This document shows, piece by piece, positions 53,764 through 64,000 of a stretch of 64,000 nt of DNA. The stretch spans positions 62,001 to 126,000 of the forward strand of contig MU008217.1 of the NCBI GenBank assembly GCA_010909165.1, given 5' to 3'. The notes below the pieces were generated by a model. It was not told where the DNA came from. It ran no database searches and saw only the letters and a list, made by a program, of their open reading frames with translations. Origin of the DNA: Anthoceros angustus. Its lineage: Eukaryota; Streptophyta; Anthocerotopsida; Anthocerotales; Anthocerotaceae. Position 1 is the stretch's first letter, and every line of letters starts with the position of its first letter. The translations under genes and the position numbers were made by a program.

Positions 53764-54893
53764 GGCTCCACTTCAAGGTCGTCGTAGCCTGGTGGATCCG
53801 TCATCATTGGTGAACTAGGCGACGAAGCTCGGATCCTGCAAAAATTGGGCAACTCCGGTATATTATGATCTTCACTACGGCTCCTTGATGAAGGTGGTGA
53901 AGATTGTCAATAGGGGCCTTCACCGGCACCTAATAATAAGCAAAGTGATTAGGAAAGAGAAGCAATGAAAATGCAGAGATATTTTTGGTAATTATGAAAT
54001 ACCAGAAATATGGTGTTTATTTTATGGGACTCACGTTTGCTAGGTGGATTTCCAAGATCTTCAACTATGACTTGTGATCTGCTAATCCTCGTCTGAATAT
54101 TGAGGAAATCCAGCCCATCATCAGCATCTTCAGCCTCATCTCCGACGCGATAGACTGGACTCCAAGGATTTGCACTAGGAACATCAACACCGGCAGAATC
54201 GTGGAGCCCAGCCTCAGCATGATCACCAAAAATTTGCAACAGGGAATTGTGGCCTGGACCAGCTCAGCGCGCTTCCCAGAAAGGCGCGCCCGTCTGACAC
54301 GGCATGTCGCTGGCCACATGGCGCAAAGTACCAGGCGCGCTATGCCGCTTGGCGCGCGTCTTTGAAGCGCCGCGCGCCGCGGCGCTAGAGGCGGAGGAGC
54401 ATCTCTGCCTCGCCATGGAGGGGATGTTTCATGGGTACGCGAGATATGTCGTGCACTACAACAACAGCGGGTTTAGACCCGCGGTGTTACCGGCCCACTA
54501 CTTACTGCTTTTCCACCAATCGGTGGACAGGGGCGGTTAAAGCCGGAATATGCCCGTTTTGGGCTTTTCGGCTTATTTTCTGCCCCATTTCCATTTTATT
54601 TTCATTTATCCTATTTACAGGCCTATTTCCTGGTTATTAATTCCTGTTTTAGGCCTGATTTTATTTTTTCAGCTTATTAGCCTATTTTCTATAGCTTGTT
54701 TGGCGTTTTAGTTTTAGGCTAATTTTTCCTTTCTGGTTAATAAACTTTTGAAGTTAATTTTGGTTATCTTAAATGAGCTTAAGTTTTAGTAATTTTTCTT
54801 AAGCTGATAACTTTAGATTTAGTGGGAGTCTACTTATATTTTAAGCCTTGTTCTGAAGCTAGTTCTCACACCTACATTCATAGTGAGGGGGAG
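53764..54893. other. Region between gypsy 2 and an LTR; no gene seen
   Basis: Includes a short GC-rich palindrome-prone stretch (GGCGCGC words near 54,275-54,375) and a T-rich stretch (54,540-54,870). It ends in a purine tract (GTGAGGGGGAG) at 54,883-54,893, consistent with a polypurine tract. Confidence 0.5.
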
Positions 54894-55138
54894 TGATGAA
54901 ATATATCTAGGTTAGGGCACTATTCATTAGGGCACCTTACTTAAACATTAATGTATATCTAGGGCATTAGTTGCTCTAGGTAGTTAGTTGTTATATTAGT
55001 TGCAACTACCTAGTGGTTACAACAACTTATGGTTGTAACCACTTAACCACCTAACCACCTAGCCTATATAAAGGCTTGTACTCTTTACTTTCTTAATTCA
55101 ATTGTAATGCAAGCATCTTTTATGCTTAGAGCTTAGCA
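54894..55138 (+). repeat. LTR-like sequence (~245 bp)
   Basis: Bounded by TGATGAAATATATC and GAGCTTAGCA, preceded by a polypurine tract. Contains a TATA box (CTATATAAAGG at ~55,065) about 70 bp before the end and internal TTGTAACC/GGTTACAA inverted words. Probably the 3' LTR of an element to the left, or a solo LTR. Confidence 0.6.
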
Positions 55139-56190
55139 TGATTTTCATCAGGGGTCCGTCCATGCCCCGTCCGCCGATGCAACACCGCATGGGGGCACCC
55201 CCGGGAATCCTCCGGGTAGCGGTGGTCTGCTGGAATTGTGGTAACTCGGGGCACTACTCCAACGCCTGCCCATACCCCACTAGGCAAGGTAATGGAGATT
55301 TCGAGCGCCTGTGTGGAGATTGCAAACAGGCGGGCCATATGGCAGGCAACACCTTGTGCCCGAACCCTCGCACAAGGACGGTGCGCTACGCCACTCCTGC
55401 TGGGGAACCGCGACCACCCACACCCCCCATTCCCAAGGGCTGGCGATCTGCAGATTGAAGACGCCGCGGGCGGAGTGGGAGAGAACACGAGGAACCCGAG
55501 CAGTGGAGGGAGGAAGGTGCGACTAGTGAGGAGGAGAAGGTGGCCATGGAGTCTTGGAGGAGCAGATGCTTGAGGGAGAAATCCAGGCGGATGGGTGGTC
55601 AGCCACAGTGGGCGGTGGTGGAGAGCTAAGAGATTTGCAGCGGACCCACGGCGTGACTAAGGAGTCCCCCACGCCATTCAAGGTGGCAGACTTGATGATG
55701 AACCAACAGCACCTAGTATCGTTTCGGCAGCTGTTGAGAGATAACCCAAAGTACCGGCAGGAGGTCCGACAGGCCATCAAGGAGAGACAACCACGACGGG
55801 GCACCTCTGGCCATAAAACCAAACCGCTAGAGGTGAGGGTGGTATCCCACAGACCAGAGGCGCCGTGGTTCGTGGAAATCGTGAGTGCGTGTCGAGCGTG
55901 CCCCTCGACACGGGTTCAGGGGTCAATCTCATCACGGAGGCCACGACACGACGCTTGGGGTTCACTATGTTTGAGCCCTCCACCAAAACCCTTAGGATGG
56001 CGGACATGTCGAGGCACCCACCTGCGGGGGAGCTGTCCGGAGTCCAAGCAAACATAGCAGGAGCACCCTACACGCTGGATTTCGTGGTCATCAAGCCCGC
56101 AGGACCTTTGGGGTACGAGGTGCTGTTAGGACACCCCTGGCTCGGACTCTGTGGGCCACGGACTCTTCCCTTGGGTAGGAAATGAGCTAG
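55138..56190 (+). mobile_element. Ty3/gypsy fragment 3: zinc knuckles and retropepsin
   Basis: 55,138-55,458 encodes a CCHC knuckle, CWNCGNSGHYSNAC, and a second Cys/His cluster, LCGDCKQAGHMAGNTLC. After a shift, 55,554-55,870 encodes a linker (KVADLMMNQQHLVSFRQLL). 55,865-56,185 is a retropepsin with PLDTGSGVNLITEATTRRLG and LDFVVIKPAGPLGYEVLLG. This protease is the best preserved of three in the window. RT is not found downstream. Confidence 0.85.
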
Positions 56191-56234
56191 GTTTTGTTTT
56201 TTTTTGAGGCGTGGAGTAGGAAATAAGGCGGAAA

Positions 56235-56480
56235 GGAAGAAATAAGGCCGGAGTACTCCAGACTGCACTCCGGAGTAGGCAAAGGTGCTCTTGACCGCAC
56301 TCCGGAGTGACTCCAGACTATACTCCGGAGTAGGCAGAGGGGCCCCGGACCGCACTCCAGAAGAGCTACGGACTACACTCCAGAGTGGATACACACTGCC
56401 CTCTGGAGCGCACCGTGGTAAGTCCGGACTATACTCCGGAGCAAGGCGGGATAAGTACGCCAAGTAAAGTAACTTAGGAG
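56235..56480. repeat. Short repeats around the palindrome ACTCCGGAGT
   Basis: Five or six imperfect units of ~35-40 bp, each with ACTCCGGAGT or a one-base variant, separated by GACT/GCAC and purine-rich words. Confidence 0.75.
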
Positions 56481-56489
56481 TCGGAGCAT

Positions 56490-58400
56490 ATTTTAGGATG
56501 TTCCAGTGGACAATGACCTTGGCCACTTGCCCTCACCACTTTATCGTCCGACATCAACCAGCCATTGGACGTAAATCGGCCTCAACATTCTTATATGCCG
56601 CCTCTACCTTTCCTCACCTTGAGGCTCCGGACTCGCCTCCAATTTCTTCACCCATGGTTGTAAACCGCCTCAGACCTCCACGGTCCACCTCACCGTCCTC
56701 CTCGTGCTCTTGGAGCAAACCTCCTTGTTGGACAGCCAATAATCTTCCGAGCGCACTCTCGGATGAAACGCTATCTATCAAGCGTCAGTGTGGCCGAAGA
56801 TATCCAGTGCCATTGCTCGCTTAGCTCCTCCGCTTCCTCCCCGGGGCCCGGTCGGGGTATCTCTTGGTGACGTTGTTGCGCTCCACCAAGCGCCAGGGCT
56901 CCCACACTTCCGCCGCCTTCTTGTGTGCCATTGCCGCGCTCTTCCCGCTCCGCTGTTGGGAATTGTGTCTCAACACTCCTCTGCCTCTCTGTCGCTGCGT
57001 TGGCCTCCAACCACGAAGGTGAGCCGCGTGCAAGAGTGCCTGGGCGCTCGAAAAGACAACGCCAGAGGGCTGGGTGTCTGAGCGCAAGAGACTGCGAAAA
57101 CCGTCGCGAGGTCACGAGGAAGAATGACCTTCGCTCGCGCGACGTCGAGTAGGGCCAAGGTGAGGGCGCGTCTCGCCGGTAATCGCCGTGAGGCCCGCAT
57201 GGCGTACTCTAGCCTTACGCGCGCGTACCTCGGTCTTCTCCGCGTCTCTCTTACGTTGTACAGCGCGTGAATACACCATAACGGCATCGCAACCTCGGTC
57301 ACGTCCGGCTGCATGCCCGTTCACCTCTCAGAACCGTCCACGTGGCCCAGCAAGGTGGATCACCTTAGTGACAATCTTTTGGTGTTCCTGCACACTCTGC
57401 AGCGGGGGAAGAGGGCCGACTGGGGGCGGATCATCTTCGCCCGGATCAACCAGGAGGCTAGGAAGCTACGGAGTGAGAAGCCGCCTCCGTCAGCACGATC
57501 GCCCTTCCTCATCCATGTATGGGGACACCTCAACCTCCACGGTCCACCTCACCGTCCTCCTCGTGCTCTTGGAGCAAACCTCCTTGTTGGCGACCGCCAA
57601 TAATCTTCCGAGCGTACTCTCGGATGAGAGCAACGCTATCAAACGTCCAGACCGCGCTGAAGATATCCAGGTGCCATTGCTCCGCTAGCTCCTCCGCTTC
57701 CTCCAGCCAGGGCCCGAAGTCGGGGTATCTCTTGGTGACGTTGTTGCGCTCCACCAAGCACCAGGGCTCCCACACTTCCGCCGCCTTCTTGTGTGCCATT
57801 GCCGCGCTCTTCCCGCTCCGCTGTTGGGAATTGTGTCTCAACACTCCTCTGCCTCTCTGTCGCTGCGTTGGCCACTCCAACCACGAAGGTGAGCCGCGTG
57901 CAAGAGTGCCTGGGCGCTCGAAAAGACAACGCCAGAGGGCTGGGTGTCAGCGCAAGAGATCGCGAAACCGTCGCGAGTCACGAGGAAGAATGACCTTCGC
58001 TCGCGCGGCGTCGAGTAGGGCCAAGGTGAGGGCGCGTCTCGCCGGTAATCGCCGTGAGGCCCGCATGGCGTACTCTAGCCTTACGCGCGCGTACCTCGGT
58101 CTTCTCCGCGTCTCTCTTACGTTGTACAGCGCGTGAATACACCATAACGGCATCGCAACCTCGGTCACGTCCGGCTGCATGCCCGTTCACCTCGTAACCG
58201 TCACGTGGCCCAGCAAAGGTGGATCACCTTAGTGACAATCTTTTGGTGTTCCTGCACACTCTGCGGCGGGGAAGAGGGCGGTACCGGGGCGGATCATCTT
58301 CGCCCGGATCAACCAGAGGCTAGGGAAGCTACTTGAGTGAGAAGCCTCCGTCACAAGGCGATCGCCCTTCCTCATCCATGTATGGGGACACCTCAACCTC
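56490..58400. repeat. Tandem duplication, period ~859 bp
   Basis: CGGTCCACCTCACCGTCC occurs at 56,681 and 57,540, and the sequence after each stays alignable for ~850 bp; a third start (GGGGACACCTCAACCTCC) is at ~58,385. A plus-strand frame at 57,313-57,603 (VDHLSDNLLVFLHTLQRGKR, ADWGRIIFARINQEARKL) recalls the ORF1-like proteins of plant transposons, with low confidence. Other frames on both strands are GC-driven. Confidence 0.85.
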
Positions 58401-58913
58401 CTGAAGGAGGGAGAGGAGGAGCGGGCGCTCGGGGGAAAGGGTGGCGGCCTTGCAGGCGGAGGCGTGAGGCGGGCGCCCGGTGAGGTCCAACCTCCCTAAC
58501 AAAGCGGGCCCGGGAGGAAGACGATTGGGAAGGGATTCCGAATTCCATCCGGTTGGAACGGACCCCCTTGCCGCCCCGGGAGGTATGGGAGGATATTCCT
58601 GCCTCCCTTCTTTTGGTCCCGGTAGCGGAGCTCACATGCCGGGCAGGCGCAGCCGGAGGAGGAAGCTGGCGATTGCGGCGCCCGGCGGCCCGGCAACCCA
58701 CCACGGCCCCAGCAGCGGAGCCTCATCGGACGAGGAGAGTCGTCGAGGCGGAAGGCGGCTCCCTGTGAAGTGCCAAAGGCCGCCACCGGTTCCTTTGCCT
58801 ACCTCTGGTGGAGGCGGAGAAGCCGTAGAGGCGGGATGCATGAGGAGCGAGGCCAGCGGCAACCACACACGGGTGATCCTGTCTCCAGAAGAGGCAAGCA
58901 GGCCGGCTCGAGG
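58401..58913. other. GC-rich stretch; unsupported frames only
   Basis: A 161-codon plus frame (58,480-58,965) is rich in Gly, Arg, Pro and Ser and has no recognisable domain. Antisense frames are equally long, as expected from high GC. Confidence 0.5.
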
Positions 58914-60990
58914 ACCCCTCACCACCTCCGAGCCCCAAGCGAAGGCCAGGTGGAGAAGGAGTTAAGCGGCCAAAGCAGGCCAAGGTGGTGGAAGGGCGGA
59001 CCAGGTACTCGGGACTGAAATTCCGGATCAGTCCGGAGAGCCCGATCCGGACTTCCTGGGTATGATATCATGATCCCTAACGGATGAGAGATGCCCGCAC
59101 CCACGGACTTCACAGGTGCGTCCCAGATGGTGGCCCGTGGAGAAGCGGCTGTTGGTTTATAGGTTCACGCAGAATCGAGAATCACGCGCACGGCGAGGCG
59201 ATAGTCTTAAAAGCAGAAAAGTGCAGAGACATATTTCCATGTCCGTGAAAGCAGTTGTAACTAACTAGCTTCTAGGGTTTACCAAAGAGTGCCCTAGGTA
59301 TATTCAATGTAGCTTAACTAATAATTAATATTATCCAACACCCTCTCATTGGATATCGACCATAACCACGAGGCCCCTGGCGGTGCATAAGCCAACAAAT
59401 CTGGAACTTGTAAGATGTACGATTCATGAGTCTTCACCAACGCCCGCAGCTCGCGTTATACCTTGTGCTCCTTGAAATGGCCGCTCGTGCGGCACCCATA
59501 GACAGCGAATCCTGAGGCGCCACCCGCGGTGGACCCCTCGATGTTCGCAAATGCTCCGCCGCCACTCGGACTCGTTCTTGAGGGGCCTCAATAGCTAGAG
59601 AATCACCCGAGTGCGATGAGGGCGAGAGCTCTGCACTATTGATCCGCCGCCATGTCCTGTACATCACAGGCGGGCAAGCAGGCCTCCTGCGACCCCTCAC
59701 CACCTCCGAGCCCCAAGCGAAGGCCAGGTGGAGAAGGAGTTAGCGGCCAAAGCAGGCCAAGGTGGTGGAAGGGCGGACCAGGTACTGTGGACCTCGAGGA
59801 GGTCCTGATCAGTCCGGAGAGCCCGATCCGGACTTCCTCCGGGATCGTGATGGCGGTCCCTAACGGACCGAGAGATGCCCGCACCCACGGACTTCACAGG
59901 TGCGCCCCTGGTGGCTGGAGGAAACGCTTTATAGGTTCACGCAGAATCGTAATCACGCCCGAGAGCAATCCGCCTTAAAAGAAAAGTGTACAGGGAACAT
60001 ATTTCCATGTCCGTGAAAGGTTGTAATAACTAACTAGCTTCTAGGGTTTACCAAAGAGTGCCCTAGGTATATTCAATGTAGCTTAACTAATAATTAATAT
60101 TATCCAACACCCTCTCATTGGATATCGACCATAACCACGAGGCCCCTGGCGGTGCATAAGCCAAACAACTGAACTTGTAAGATGTACGATTCATGAGTCT
60201 TCACCAACGCCCGCAGCTCGCGTTATACCTTGTGCTCCTTGAAATGGCCGCTCGTGCGGCACCCATAGACAGCGAATCCTGAGGCGCCACCCGCGGTGGA
60301 CCCCTCGATGTTGCCGCAAATGCTCCGCCGCCACTCCAGACTCGTTCTTCAGAGGCCTCAATAGCTAGAGAATCACCCGAGTGCGATGAGGGCGAGAGCT
60401 CTGCACTATTGATCTGCCGCCATGTCCTGTACATCACAGGCGGGCAAGCAGGCCTCCTGCGACCCCTCACCACCTCCGAGCCCCAAGCGAAGACGGTGGA
60501 GAAGGAGTTAGCGGCCAAAGCAGGCCAAGGTGGTGGAAGGGCGGACCAGGTACTGTGGACCTCGAGGAGGTCCTGATCAGTCCGGAGAGCCCGATCCGGA
60601 CTTCCTCCGGGATCGTGATGGCGGTCCCTAACGGACCGAGAGATGCCCGCACCCACGGACTTCACAGGTGCGCCCCTGGTGGCTGGAGGAAACGCTTTAT
60701 AGGTTCACGCAGAATCGTAATCACGCCCGAGAGCAATCCGCCTTAAAAGAAAAGTGTACAGGGAACATATTTCCATGTCCCGTGAAAACGGTTGTAATAA
60801 CTAACTAGCTTCTAGGGTTTACCAAAGAGTGCCCTAGGTATATTCAATGTAGCTTAACTAATAATTAATATTATCCAACACCCCCTCTCATTGGATATAC
60901 GACCATAACCACGAGGCCCCCAAGCAGTGCATAAGCCAAACAAATCTGGAACTTGTAAGATGTAAGACAGGATACCAATCAACGCCACCA
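58914..60990 (-). repeat. Tandem array of copia-LTR-containing units, period ~770-780 bp
   Basis: CCCCTCACCACCTCCGAGCC occurs at 58,914, 59,694 and 60,467. On the minus strand each unit contains CCAATGAGAGGG followed directly by TGTTGGATAATATTAATT, a polypurine-tract/LTR junction of copia type, at 59,340, 60,109 and 60,880. Each also has a MAADQ-like gag start (near 59,650 and 60,420) comparable to copia 1 gag. The units look like head-to-tail LTR plus short internal segments, not three separate insertions. Confidence 0.75.
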
Positions 60991-61231
60991 CTGCACGCCC
61001 GCTTGTGCTCCTCAAACGAATGGCTCAAAGACCCATAGACTTGACAGAATCTGAGAGCGCCAGCCACAGTGGACCCTCGATGTTCGCAAATGCTCCGCCG
61101 CCACCTGCACTGCTCTTCGGGACGCCCAATAGCTAGAGAATCACCCGAGTGCGATGAGACGATGACCGCTGACTATTGATCCGCCGCCATGTCCTGACAT
61201 CCCAAGGCGAACCCGCTTGAGAGTGGTCGAT

Positions 61232-62142
61232 GAGGTGGCGCCGAGATCTGGCAAGGTTGCTAGCTAAAGCTAAGGCAAGGGAAGAGGCCAAGGACTGGCG
61301 ACCTAAGGAAGTCGCATCTACATCCTGCTCAAGACTCGGTCCTTCAACTACGGAAAACAAGGACGGAGACACCAAGCGAAGGACTTGACAAGGTTGTCTG
61401 AGGAATTCAAAGCGAGAGAGTAAGCGCCCACAGGCCATCTTTATCAAAGAAGGAGGGTGGTCACGGATGGTGGCCAGTGTTGATGATCCTGCACTCGAGG
61501 TCTACATATGCCCGCCACTAAGATTATGATGTTCGATGTAATGTGGAGATGGGGAGGACATGGCCAAATTTTATTTCTTACTATGGTGGCGATCTGCCTT
61601 ACTTGTTTCCCACTCTTGGTGTGGTGGTGCTGCTCACACGCATCGACTTCAAGTATGATGTCCAGAGCAAGAATGGTGAAGAGGTGGCGCCGAGATCTAA
61701 GGTTGCTAGCTAAAGCTAAGGCAAGGAGAAGGCGACCAAGGACACGCTGACCTAAGGAAGTCCGCATCTACATCCCGTTCAGCACCCCGGTCCTTCAACT
61801 ACGGGAAAACGAGGACGGAGACACCAACTGAAGGACTTGACAAGGTTGTGCTGCCCGAGGAATTCAAAGCGAGAGAGTACAAACTGCCCACAGGCCATCT
61901 TTATCAAAGAAGGAGGGTGGTCATGATGGTGGCCAGTGTTGATGATCCTGCACTCGAGGTCTACATATGCCCGCCACTAAGATTATGATGTTCGAACACT
62001 GAGGTGGAGATGGGGAGGACATGACGGAAATTTTATTTCTTACTATGGTGAGCAGTCTGCCTTACTTGTTTCCCACTCTTGGTGTGGTGTGGTCTGCTGC
62101 TCACACGTACTGACTTCAAGTATCAAAGGTCCAGCAAGAATG
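61232..62142. repeat. Tandem duplication, period ~450-460 bp
   Basis: GAGGTGGCGCCGAGATCT occurs at 61,232 and 61,681, and TTATCAAAGAAGGAGGGTGG at 61,441 and 61,901. Coding potential (CACTCGAGGTCTACATATG region) is unrecognised. The unit may be part of a retrotransposon. Confidence 0.85.
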
Positions 62143-62352
62143 GTCAAGAGGAGGCGTCGGTCGATGGATGGGGGCGGCAGAGACCGGTGTGAGGGCGGAC
62201 TTTGATCCTCATTTTGTAGAACTGCAGAAATTGGACAAAAATGGCAAGTCTAAGTTTCTGTCTCCTTCTACCTCTGAAGACGAAGGATCATCATAGGCTG
62301 ATTACCATAGGTAGGACTTAGAAGGTGGTTACTTCCCCGAACTTGGTTTTCA
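62143..62352. other. 3' flank of copia 2
   Basis: Minus strand just after the RNase H stop contains a purine-rich GTTCGGGGAAGT, a weak polypurine-tract candidate. No LTR boundary is evident. Confidence 0.4.
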
Positions 62353-62868
62353 TCACATGTTCCTCGCTTCCTTACTAGTTTTGGACTTGTTGGACATGTG
62401 AAGTGGGTGTAACACTCCCAAAGCCTCTTTAGACTGATGGTGTTTCAGACGAGGTAAAGCTTTGGTAAGTATGTCTGCCGCATTTTGCTCTGTCGGGATA
62501 TACTCTAACTTAACCTGCTTAGTCTCTACAGCATGCCTCACAAAGTGGTGATGTACTTCTATGTGTTTGGTTCGGGCATGGAAGACTGGGTTTTGTGCTA
62601 GAGCCAAGGCAGACTGGTTATCACAAAAGATGACAGTTGGAGTACGCTGCTCTTGGCCCATATCCGCTAGGAGTCGACGCAACCATATGGCCTCTTTAGC
62701 TGCTTGTGTAAGGGCTGAGTACTCTGCTTCGGTGGAGGAAAGAGAGACTGTTGTCTGCCTCTTCGAAGACCACGTCACCGCACCATCTGCTAACAGGAAA
62801 GCATAGGCAGACACTGACCTTCTGGTATCTTGATCGGCCGCCCAATCCGCGTCACAGTAGCCTACCAA
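62353..62868 (-). pseudogene. Copia 2 RNase H and C-terminus
   Basis: Begins GYCDADWAADQDTRRSVSAY and includes SLSSTEAEYSALTQAAKEA, FCDNQSALALAQNP, HARTKHIEVHHHFVR and ADILTKALPR, then a tail rich in Ser/Lys. The catalytic acidic residues (Asp of DADW, Glu of STEAEY, Asp of CDNQS) are all present. It would remove RNA from the RNA:cDNA hybrid. The frame is separated from RT by shifts. Confidence 0.9.
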
Positions 62869-63291
62869 GGTAAGTTCTTCTCCATTATGTGCTCTCTTTG
62901 TATAGTGGATGCCGTGTCCGCTAGTCCCCTTGAGATACCTAAGTATTCGCTGTGTCGATCAGGAGCTCTTCCGGCTCTTTCGAGCATCGAGAAACCATAC
63001 TTACGCGAAAGAAACATCTGGACGAGTATGATTCGAGGTAATATGAGAGCCAATCGCTGCACATAGGGGCGCCTCCATCTCAAGCCTATCTTGATCAGTC
63101 TATGGAGACTGAAGTACTGACAACTTGCAGCCAGCCTCAAGGGGAGTAAGGGCAGTCTTAGCCTCTGTTAGATTGTATTTGTGAAGCATGTCATAGATGT
63201 ACTTTTCTTGATGCACTGATAGGGTTCCACTGGCAGGATCTCTTTGAAGCTGGGTTCCTAAACAATAGGAAAGTTCACCCACATCTACCAT
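62862..63291 (-). pseudogene. Copia 2 RT thumb/connection, broken
   Basis: 63,291-63,100 reads DVGELSYCLGTQLQRDPASG and HQEKYIYDMLHKYNLTEAKT, aligned with the RT end of copia 1. 63,140-62,862 covers the following region in two other frames and is poorly conserved. Confidence 0.8.
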
Positions 63292-64000
63292 ATCGAACCT
63301 GCCGCGACAACAGACCCTTCACTCGGGTAATCCCTTCCAAGTGTGTACCAAGTAGAATGCAATCATCTACATAGAGTGCTAAAATGACAAAACCACCTTT
63401 CTCTTGCAGTAGGTAAACATTGGTATCGGCAGAGCTTTTCAAGAAGCCTAATCCTATCAGAAAATCATCTATGCACTCGTACCATGCGTGAGGACTTTGC
63501 TTAAGGCCGTAAATGGTTTTCAACAGTTTACACACCCACTCCTCATTGCCGGTAAGCTCAAACCCTTCAGGTTGTTGCATGAATATCTCCTCCTCTAGTT
63601 TGCCGTGTAGAAAGGCAGTTTTAACGTCCATCGGATGGATGTGAAGAGAGAAAAACGCAGACATGGCAAACAAGACTCTAAGGGACTGTGACTTGACAAC
63701 AGGGGAGAAAGTGTCATGATAATCTAAACCGGGGACTTGAGAAAACCCACGTGCGACAAGTCTAGCCTTATACCTGGCTATGCTACCGTCTGCCTTGTAT
63801 TTCAGTTTGAAGACCCACTTTGAGGTAACAATCTTCCTCCCCGCAGGCGGTGGGCATAGCTCCCATGTCTTGTTCTGTATGAGGGAGTCATATTCTGATT
63901 GGATTGCTGCTTTCCAATGCTTAGCATCTGGTCCAGAGATAGCTTCCTGATATGTGGACGGCTCATGTCCAGGGTTGATAATGATATTCACCATGTCCAC
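63275..64000 (-). CDS. Copia 2 reverse transcriptase, incomplete
   Basis: 241 codons open to the window edge. Motifs are FKLKYKADGSIARYKARLVA, GLDYHDTFSPVVKSQSLRV, MDVKTAFLHGKLEEEIFMQQ, KTIYGLKQSPHAWYECIDDF and the catalytic YVDD (ALYVDDCILLGT). The frame is uninterrupted here, unlike copia 1, and is lost at GCCGCGACAAC (~63,300). Confidence 0.92.
   Translation of the reverse strand: MDMVNIIINPGHEPSTYQEAISGPDAKHWKAAIQSEYDSLIQNKTWELCPPPAGRKIVTSKWVFKLKYKADGSIARYKARLVARGFSQVPGLDYHDTFSPVVKSQSLRVLFAMSAFFSLHIHPMDVKTAFLHGKLEEEIFMQQPEGFELTGNEEWVCKLLKTIYGLKQSPHAWYECIDDFLIGLGFLKSSADTNVYLLQEKGGFVILALYVDDCILLGTHLEGITRVKGLLSRQVRYGRCG

Larger units (their letters stand above)
62353..64000 (-). mobile_element. 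Ty1/copia retrotransposon 2, cut by window edge
   Basis: Minus-strand RT plus RNase H region. RT and RNase H frames are shifted relative to each other at about 63,280, 63,110 and 62,865. The close similarity of RT motifs to copia 1 indicates the same family, but here RNase H is present. The 5' part lies beyond 64,000. Confidence 0.9.

Noticed and set aside
58480-58965. 161-residue Gly/Arg/Pro-rich protein
   Set aside because: High GC keeps several frames open on both strands; no domain or paralog supports it.
59652-60746. Repeated ~108-residue frames (MSCTSQAGKQ...) in the 59-61 kb array
   Set aside because: They lie antisense to LTR and gag-start sequence in tandem units, and their ends are set by the repeat, not by a gene.
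1-64000. tRNA or rRNA genes and bacterial contamination
   Set aside because: I saw no cloverleaf with a convincing anticodon arm and no rRNA core sequence; tRNA-Met complementarity occurs only at copia primer-binding sites. Gene types and introns are plant-like.

Overview
The window is land-plant nuclear DNA, most likely from a fern (a hornwort or Isoetes-like lycophyte is the alternative). Three PLS-class pentatricopeptide repeat (PPR) genes end in a DYW-type cytidine-deaminase domain. Its last residues are GRP instead of DYW and its PG box reads KKPA; such variants are known from ferns, hornworts and some lycophytes and are linked to reverse (U-to-C) organellar RNA editing. Plant Ty1/copia and Ty3/gypsy retrotransposon debris fills most of the rest. 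I see no tRNA, rRNA, CRISPR array or bacterial operon.

Layout. 1-18,902 is an AT-rich mosaic array built from a few dozen short modules: 33-36 bp, 12 bp and ~125 bp units, CTT microsatellite, and ~1.1 kb higher-order copies. They are shuffled in both orientations. Part of the material comes from one intron-containing gene encoding a UAP56-binding-motif-like protein; a more contiguous decayed copy lies at 33.18-33.81 kb. 20.0-23.1 kb is PPR gene A (+). 23.5-28.1 kb is a decayed copia element (-) with a recognisable 5' LTR and primer-binding site. 28.13-30.45 kb is a broken gene whose pieces look like a ParB-like segment followed by a beta-class DNA N4/N6 methyltransferase. 30.8-32.5 kb is a gypsy integrase plus LTR, invaded or abutted by another copia 5' end (32.5-33.1 kb). 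35.35-38.09 (-) and 38.90-42.36 kb (+) are PPR genes B and C, head to head. 43.5-45.1 kb is an old copia copy. From 45.3 to 62.1 kb there is a series of local direct duplications (periods ~450-965 bp) involving gypsy protease segments, tandem copia LTRs and unidentified GC-rich sequence. A phase-consistent spliced gene fragment lies at 48.9-49.3 kb. 62.35-64.0 kb is a copia RT-RNase H region running off the right edge.

The most interesting biology is in the PPR genes. Each carries, ahead of its PPR tract, a ~50-residue block that resembles the PDF motif of plant OSB organellar single-stranded-DNA-binding proteins, and gene B carries two tandem copies. This suggests an OSB-like nucleic-acid-binding module fused to a KP/GRP-type editing factor. 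All three reading frames are broken inside their near-identical PPR repeats but are clean at the N-terminal block and the DYW end, so either decay or assembly/indel error in repeats must be settled before they are called pseudogenes.

Limits: all homology calls are by eye from translated sequence; no database search was run. Repeat boundaries are good to roughly +/-10-30 bp.
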